Below, one piece after another: positions 57,071-64,000 of a stretch of 64,000 nucleotides of DNA. Within the stretch, counting starts at the first letter, position 1. Every line of letters begins with the position of its first letter. Location: the NCBI GenBank assembly GCA_013180625.2, contig SNVD02004560.1, positions 1-64,000 of the forward strand. The letters run 5' to 3'. Both the position numbers and the translations under genes were made by a program. This DNA is from Boswellia sacra (lineage: Eukaryota > Streptophyta > Magnoliopsida > Sapindales > Burseraceae). The notes beneath the pieces were generated by a model that made no database searches, was not told the origin of the DNA, and saw only the letters and a program-made list of their open reading frames with translations.

Positions 57071-58167
57071 CAAGCATACCATATCAATCTGCTAAGGTGG
57101 TATGTTTATTAATCATTAATATTGTATTACGTCTTTTCGAAAATAGATAATTTCTTTTTAGTTTTTCTTTATTTTTTTAATCAACCATAAATATATGTCA
57201 TTATTTAATTGGATAAGAAAATTGATTGTTATCCATTGTTTCTCTACGTTCTCAATCACCTCAGATTATTTGTAGTCTCTCACTTAGATAAATTCACCAA
57301 ATAATCAAAATGATACCATACCCACCAACAAATTATTATTGGTCAGTAGTAGTACTGGTAGTATCTTGCTAGTGTATATATAATATGATTGTCTAATTTT
57401 GTTATACAAAAGAATATTATGTGGATATCATAAGCTATCGCGCACTAGACAGAGCTCTTATTAGCCTCTTAAAATGCACTAATTATGTTTTGACAAAATT
57501 ACAAGTTACTGATGAGTATCGTGTATGGACGGTGGAAAGATCCAGTGTCCCTTTTGTTGAAAATTTCCACCACTCAAAAGCTTAGCCATTGGAGATGATA
57601 TAAGTCATGTATAGTAGTAGCAAGCAGCTGCTAGCTAGTTGTCTCGTACGTCTAGTTGGAGAAGTAAATTATGCAATATGCATGCACCAACCACACCAAC
57701 TACCGCACAACCCCTTTAGCTAACCACAAGACTGTTTGTCCCATCCACATCTCTAGAAGTTGTGTTGCGTTTCTTTCTCAGCATTACTGCAAGAGCTGAT
57801 ATCGATCACCATCTTCAGTACATATACACCGATCGACGATAATAAAATTATTATAATATATTTATCATCAGAATCGTAAATCAGTGCAGGCGATTTTGAA
57901 CTTTGAAGTCTCCAAGGGGCGGAGAATCTAGTAATTGGTTCAGGGATCCAATAATCCCCTCACACAACCGTGGAGTTAATTAGGCGGATCATTTAATTTG
58001 ATGAGTTTGTGCATGGCACAAAAGGTGAGAAAGGGTTGCATATTAAAAAAAAAAGTGTGAATTTGGAAAAAAGAAATCACTTAATTTTTTTTAAAAAAAG
58101 TTTTCATCTTAATTTGTTTGAAGTTATATACATAAACCTAATACATCAATTTTTCTCGACGTGTTTT

Positions 58168-58172
<5 letters not shown>

Positions 58173-58218
<46 letters not shown>
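58173..58218. repeat. (AT)n microsatellite
   Basis: About 23 AT units in a row, followed by GTATATATA. Confidence 0.95.
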
Positions 58219-58227
<9 letters not shown>

Positions 58228-60407
58228 ATATCATTTGTTCATAGAATATTGATTTATATACATGAGTGGTAGGATTTCAAGAAAAGCTACTTTGCTATAT
58301 ACATGCTCAACATTAGCTTTCAATTTCAATCCTCCGAGGGCTTCAACTAGTAAGAAAAATCAATGTTTCAAATTAATATATTAGATCAAGAAAAATTTTA
58401 TTATACTTTTCTTTTGACCCCATAGATCTACATATATATGTCACACGTCACTCTTTCCCATCCTCAAATACAAATTAAATATATTACCGATCGGGGGTAA
58501 AAGATTTTAACCAATTAAGTTATTGCGTGAAATAATTACTTCTTTCAACAAACTGTCTTATCACTTATGGCCTACTACCCCTTTTCTCTGGAACGAACCA
58601 CGCCTATCTTAACCAAATACACAAACCTACCTACTTGAAAGTTTGAAACATTATTCTCTCTCTCAGCCATGCACATGCTACTTCTCCAAGAAGCAGGATC
58701 TTTTATTTTCCCGGAAATTAAGGGCCGAGTTAAAGAAGTACTTATGATTTTTTCTCCTCGAAACCTTTGATTCAAGTATCTGCTCATCAGAAGATATTCT
58801 TCAAAGAATTCGATGCTCTATTATTTATCATCTCTAGAATTATAACCCTCTTAGACTGTGGTTTGGACTGTATGTTGAACAATATTTAATATAACAGATT
58901 TATAAATTTTTAGTCTTTTTACTTTTATAACTCTCGAAGTCATCAAAATATTCCTGAACCAGCATGGGATTTTGATGATCAAAATTGACAATTGATAATA
59001 TATAATTTTTTTTCCTATATTAAAATCATATATAAGAGATACCTCATTTTTTTGTGGGCAAGCATTGCAAATGACAATTTATAGCACACATAACATCACC
59101 AAGTGGTGGACAACTGATGTTGCTTGCCAAATGCACTGAGCAATAATGTAATCTACATAATTTCGGCCAAACGTCATGAGCCCTATGATGTAAATAAAAT
59201 CTCCTGTCACATATTCTCATTTCTTGTAAAATAATATTTGGGATGTACAAATTTTTAAACAAATTGATATAATATAGTACATAATAAAAGAAAATCATCA
59301 AAACGAGAAAGATGATATATATAAAATAAAGTTATGTCAAATGTATATTCTATAGTCATATGTTATTCTTATCAAAAGCTTAGAGTTGGAGTAGTGTGTC
59401 CTAATCTAACTGGTTTAATTTGTGCAGTTCTATCATGCGGGCCTGAATATATATGAAAGTAACTTGTAGAGGGACAAAGGAAGCAGGTTACATCAAGTGA
59501 TATATATAATACAATTGAAGTGAATATAATTGAGATTGATATATAAACTTATCCATTTCTGTACTGTCTGCATAAGAGGTTGTTGATTCATGTGGTTCCT
59601 TGGTGTGTACGTACCTGCTGCATTCAAAAGGATATCTATTGAGATTATCTGAATATCTATTGACTCTCAACTCATTCTTATCTTATTGACAAAAGGATAT
59701 CCAGGAATTCAATTATTAACAAAAAAAACAAAATAAAAAAGAAAGTAAAAGTAAAGAAGAAGACGAAGAGGAAGATTGTTTTACGGATTAAAAGAGGTAA
59801 AATTCTGTTTTTCCCTTGAATGAAATTTATTTTGTTAATGATGAACAGATAGATCTCAATTGATGTGCTTACTTTTCAAATTGAAATCAATTTTTTTATT
59901 GTTTCATAAACTTTTATACTCCAGTAAAAGTTCTTTCGGTTTAGAACACAAAGAAATTAAAATTATTTAAAATTCTTTTGAGTATACTCGAAAATAAACA
60001 TCCCAAGAATGTGCATATTTAGAATCCTTGAAGAAGAAAAGTATATGGGCCGGGCTTTGTTTTACATCGACAATCGTTTGTTGGTTTTATATTTTCAGAT
60101 TGTCCAACCCAATAAATAACAAATGGGCTGGATCCCAATAAACTTCAATAAAAAATTTTATTCAAATTGATGAGAATTATTGAATTATTACATTATTTAC
60201 TTTTTACTGTATCAGTTCTAAACCAATAAGAAAGAAGTACATGAAGCGCTCAGGGATAGCTGTAATTGTGTTTAAGTGGAAGGCTAGTGCCTCAAATGAA
60301 TTACGATAATAATAATAAAGAGGATGCAAGCATTTAGAGGGGAAAATGATTCAATTTCGAAGGGCTTAACCACCCAATAGCAGCTGATTTAATTGGGTTT
60401 TCTAGTT

Positions 60408-60440
60408 AATAATAATAATAATAATAATAACAATAATAAT
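60408..60440. repeat. (AAT)n microsatellite
   Basis: About eleven AAT units, one of them changed to AAC. Confidence 0.9.
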
Positions 60441-62592
60441 ACTTAAAAATGCCAAGTGGCGAAATTTTTTTCTAGTGTCGTAATATAAGTGAAACGTTTA
60501 CTGAAATACTATGTTAATGGAGTTGAATTAATTTTAGCCGTGAAGTACTATTGCATTATGCAAATGATTTATGAAGGAACAATATAGGAAAAATTGAAAA
60601 CATAACTCAAATTAGGGTTATGTTTGGTAAATAACCATTTTTTCTGAAAATTTACATATTATGATCCTATCTAGCATATAACAGTATCCAACCGGTATAT
60701 TTGACAATATCTAATAGTGTATGATACTCGATAAATATGTCTATGGTGTTTGAAACTCGATGGAAAATTATGTCATATAAATGTTAAAAAACAAAGTCAT
60801 TTTTAGAATTCACACTTAAAGCAGTTTTTGAATTTTTTTAATAATATAATATGTGATGGTTATTAAAGGGAGTGGGACCTAGGCCAGTGAGAGATAAAAA
60901 CATGAGAGAGTAGACAAAAAGTAGAGATGACAATTCGTGTCGCGCGTGTTGACTCATTTAATTATTCGTGTCGAGACATAAAATTCGACATGATTATTAA
61001 ACATGTCACTGTTATAATCGTGTCATATTTAATTAATATAATTACTTAATTATTTAACATAATTATGAACAATATATCATATTTTATATATTTATATCAA
61101 TTAAAATTATTTTTAAAATATAAATAATGGTTAGTATAAAAAATTATTAAAATTATCAAAATTTATTATTATGTAAATTAATTTACTTTATAATATAAAA
61201 ATTTTTAATTTTATAATATATATTTTGTAAATCGGTAAAATTCATATTATTAAATAAGTTTGCACGTTAAGGATTGACAAAATATATTTAACTATTTGTG
61301 TTATTAAACGGATTGACGTGTTGAATACTCTCAATATAAATTTAATCTATTTATTAATTGTATATAGTTTTTATATCGTTTTTGTATAATATTTATGTGT
61401 CGTGACTTAAATTATCACTACTAATAAAATAAAAAGAGTATAAGAGACTAATAAAATAAAAAGAGTATAAGAGGGAGAGAGCATAGAGGAGTGGGTAGGA
61501 AAGTTAACATAAAGAGAGAGTAACAACTGATATTTATTTATTTATTAAATTATAAATGTTTCTTTACGAGCCGATGAAGGGGGTTGTAAGTAAGTTGTGC
61601 CTATGGTATTATTAAGAAAAGTTCTGCCGATTCGCCACTCACTCACCCAATAAACAATAGACACATTTACGATGACGATGAAAGGGTGAAAAATATCTTA
61701 ACTCTTTCAAACATCTGGAAGGTACTAATTTGCATTTCGAAGTCCAATCGCAATGATGCCATGATCACAACTCACTAGTCCATAGACTCAGGTCTACCAC
61801 TATCAACACTCCACTCAACTAAATAAGTGTTCTGCACTTCCGCTTCGTAAATCTCGGGTCAAATAACGGAAAGGACAAACCCACTGTTGTTATTTTATTC
61901 CATGTTTGGTTTGTTTACATATGAATAAATTATCAATTCATATATGGTAATGTGCATTCGTTTTTTTTTTTTCTTTTCTTACTACCTATTTCCTTGGAAC
62001 ATAGCTCTGTTAGCTAGTAGGCATTAGCATACATTGACATCACCTTGATGATTAATTTAAATTTAATGACATTAAGTTAGATTAGAGTAGGTAATTAAAT
62101 TAAAATCATATTTTCATCTAGATGGGTTGGTTCACAATCAAGATGTTAAGATTGAACAATAAAGGGTTTTCATTTTCGATTCCTTGTTTTCTTTTATTGA
62201 TTGCATAGAGATCATTCACATATTTATATATAAGCCAAAAACGAAAGATGTAGTGATTAATGAAGCTGCTTCCAAGAACTAGAAATATGAACAATCTACA
62301 TAAATTTTTTTAGTTGCACGAGAAGAGAAAAGAGAGCATGCATGGTATATATATATAAATATAAAACACGATAATGGTGTCTCTTATTAACGCTTAGTTA
62401 TGGATTTCCATAACATCCACAGATCAGTCTAAAGCTTGGACCAATCTCTGCACAAATAAATGAATCAATTGTCTTCAAAGAGAAGGAAAAAGAGAGGAAA
62501 AGCAACAACTTTGCGCTGGGGTTAATTTGTCTTATATATATATGAAGCTACCTCTATTTTGAATGGATAAAAAATTGAGAATAGAAGAGTTG

Positions 62593-62841
62593 TTAAGGGC
62601 AAGTGGCATAATCATCATCATCAGTTGGAGAGAACTGGCTTTGAGAGTAAGGGCTGAGTTTGTTATGGCAAGGAGAAGGTCCAGAAGGGGGCACTGGTCC
62701 TCTTGGTAGCCTTGCATCTAACATTTTGGCAACAGTTGTTACCTTCAATGGCCTGCCGCTGCATCCTCCACTTGAAAACAAACCCAACAATACAAGGAAA
62801 ACAACAGCAAAAACCCTCAAAGATTTCTTTGAAGATGACAT
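62593..62841 (-). CDS. Secreted signalling peptide precursor, IDA/PIP-like
   Basis: This is an 82-residue precursor. Residues 1-28 are a signal peptide: SSSKK, a hydrophobic core VFAVVFLVLLGLF, then SSGGCSG. A variable segment follows, then the core GPVPPSGPSPCHN at residues 48-60, which fits the proline/SGPS-type signature of the IDA (INFLORESCENCE DEFICIENT IN ABSCISSION) and PIP peptide families. Those peptides are cut out, secreted and sensed by HAESA-type or RLK7 receptors. A Cys stands where many family members have Arg before HN. An acidic tail of 22 residues follows. The Met at 62841 is preferred over the one at 62880, because the TATA box at about 62897-62904 would place transcription start near 62870. 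The gene is intronless, as is usual for the family. Confidence 0.78.
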   Translation of the reverse strand: MSSSKKSLRVFAVVFLVLLGLFSSGGCSGRPLKVTTVAKMLDARLPRGPVPPSGPSPCHNKLSPYSQSQFSPTDDDDYATCP

Positions 62842-62895
62842 GGTTACAATATGGTTAATTTTGATCTCCTTTCCATTCATTCTGATACTTTGGGG

Positions 62896-62904
62896 ATATA
62901 TATA
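62896..62904 (-). promoter_or_regulatory. TATA box of the IDA/PIP-like gene
   Basis: TATATATA in a GGCTATATATATCC context on the minus strand lies about 56-63 bases before the chosen ATG. Confidence 0.6.
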
Positions 62905-64000
62905 GCCAGAAACTTATCAACGGCACACAAATAAAAGAGATAGCGGTTGTGTTTAGGCGTCGATTGAATTCTATAAAAGCATGTTTGAACGCTCTTTACA
63001 GAAAAAATAAATTTAAGTGCAAAGAATTAAGAGGGTGCATGCGGACTATCATTATCCCTTTTGAATAACTTGAAGAACTTAAAGTCAAGTATTGAAAAAT
63101 TAATCCAATCGCAGCCAATGTAGAAAACAGTAGAGAACTAATCTTTGTTGATCTTGAAAATTCGCAAGTTTCTGATTTATTAGGTCACATGTGCTATGCA
63201 CCCTTCAATCATGCCAAATTTTATCTTTTTTATTTGATAAAAAAATTTATCTGTCCTTGTAAATAGCTTACATATAGGGAAGGTGTGCTTCAGAGAATGG
63301 AAGGTTATCTAAAACGTGACTGATAACAATTGTATTAAATTTTTTCAACAACTTAATGGCCTAACGTGACAAATCTTGGTCTATTCTCACTTTTCAGCAA
63401 GACATTCAACAAGAACAAGTAGTTGTGTTCTTTTTTTTTTTTTTAATTTTCCAAATCAAAGTACACATTCAAGGAAGATTATTAATAAATAATTAAAGAT
63501 ATTTATAGACTATATTAAGATAACGACTTATAACCCATATGTTATCTGTTAGGAGAATTTCCAGCTTGTTTCTTATTAAGCTACTTGCTTTTAATTTATT
63601 AACTTCCCAATGACTAGGCATCAGGGAGCAGCAAATATGAGTTTTCCAACTTCAGCTCCACACAAAAATATTGGAGAACAATTCAAGTTCTGCTGGAAAA
63701 CTAGTCCCCAAGAGTGAACACAAACATGATCAATCAATCAGTATTGTGCTGGAAATGGCACAGATCGAGCACATCAGTGCTTGCCTCTTGGCATGCATTC
63801 TTGGTTGTTTTTCTTCTGTCTACTGTATGCCATTGCCCACAAAGAACAAGCTCGGTCGGTATTAATAATTATGCTTCAAAATGATGTTAAATTCAAAGTT
63901 GATTATGAGATTAGCAATCACAAGCAAAGCACAAGTATATATGTGGTCAGAAGTCAGATAATGGACGGTGTAGCGCATGAATCGTGCACCCTTTACTTTG
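62905..64000. other. Upstream region of the IDA/PIP-like gene; no further gene seen
   Basis: About 1.1 kb of AT-rich DNA, presumably promoter of the minus-strand peptide gene in its first part. The ORF at 63671-63865 has no recognisable domain. Confidence 0.4.

Larger units (their letters stand above)
56545..62592. other. AT-rich intergenic DNA with microsatellites
   Basis: About 6 kb with no recognisable gene. It contains (TA)n at 57028-57068 and 58173-58218, (AAT)n at 60408-60440, and a stretch rich in GTGTCG and TTCGACA words near 60930-61000. Confidence 0.45.

Noticed and set aside
57028..58272. ORFs rich in alternating Tyr-Ile across the TA microsatellites
   Set aside because: They are translations of (TA)n and not genes.
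1..64000. CRISPR arrays, rRNA, bacterial-type operons or ribosome binding sites
   Set aside because: None seen; the window is plant nuclear DNA. Tandem arrays present are LTR minisatellites, not spaced direct repeats. I did not recognise any tRNA gene or a known miRNA by eye, though a scan tool would be decisive.

Overview
The window is nuclear DNA of a flowering plant, most likely a eudicot. The signs are plant-type retrotransposons, CACTA and hAT DNA transposons, fragments of plant genes (plastid ribosomal protein L4, cactin, an ACA-type Ca2+-ATPase, a LOG cytokinin enzyme), AT-rich intergenic DNA and TA microsatellites. It is almost entirely nested transposable elements. The only convincing intact host gene is a small secreted-peptide gene of IDA/PIP type on the minus strand near 62.7 kb.

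Bases 1-23,758 form one nested complex. A plant L1-type LINE (about 14.39-23.76 kb) was hit by a solo LTR (flanking duplication ACTCT) and then by an Athila-like Ty3/Gypsy element (flanking duplication TGTAT). The 3' half of this LINE, with the same two insertions at the same bases, is also present at 1-4588. Corresponding points lie 18,720 bases apart. The simplest reading is a tandem duplication of about 18.7 kb. The first copy of the Gypsy element keeps its internal region but has no 3' LTR. The second copy has collapsed to a solo LTR.

The Gypsy element (3166 to about 14,390) has a 5' LTR, a tRNA-Asp-type primer site, gag, protease, RT, RNase H and integrase, all broken by stops and frameshifts. 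Downstream of integrase it carries unusual cargo. There is an intact 193-codon ORF with a basic run followed by a C4 cysteine cluster, then three 67-base tandem repeats that can each form a hairpin, then a full-length intronless LOG-like sequence (cytokinin riboside 5'-monophosphate phosphoribohydrolase) with two disabling lesions. Element-type 3' sequence follows. This is the most notable content of the window.

Bases 23,759-33,685 hold DNA-transposon debris with captured gene fragments. They include an RPL4 fragment beside two cactin exons ending in a CACTA-type terminus at 26,440, a decayed DUF1985/Ulp1-protease gene on the minus strand (26.4-29.8 kb), and a Ca2+-ATPase exon upstream of a second CACTA-type terminus at 33,685.

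Bases 33,686-43,960 are AT-rich and essentially empty of genes. At 43,966-51,799 lies a decayed Ty1/Copia element with short LTRs, itself interrupted by a solo LTR (duplication TTGAC) and by a 1300-bp hAT-type element (8-bp duplication CTCTGGAG). Downstream are another solo LTR (51,927-52,900), a nested palindrome (54,390-54,510), a 5'-truncated LINE (55,869-56,529), microsatellites and the IDA/PIP-like gene. All calls come from reading the sequence; no database search was possible.
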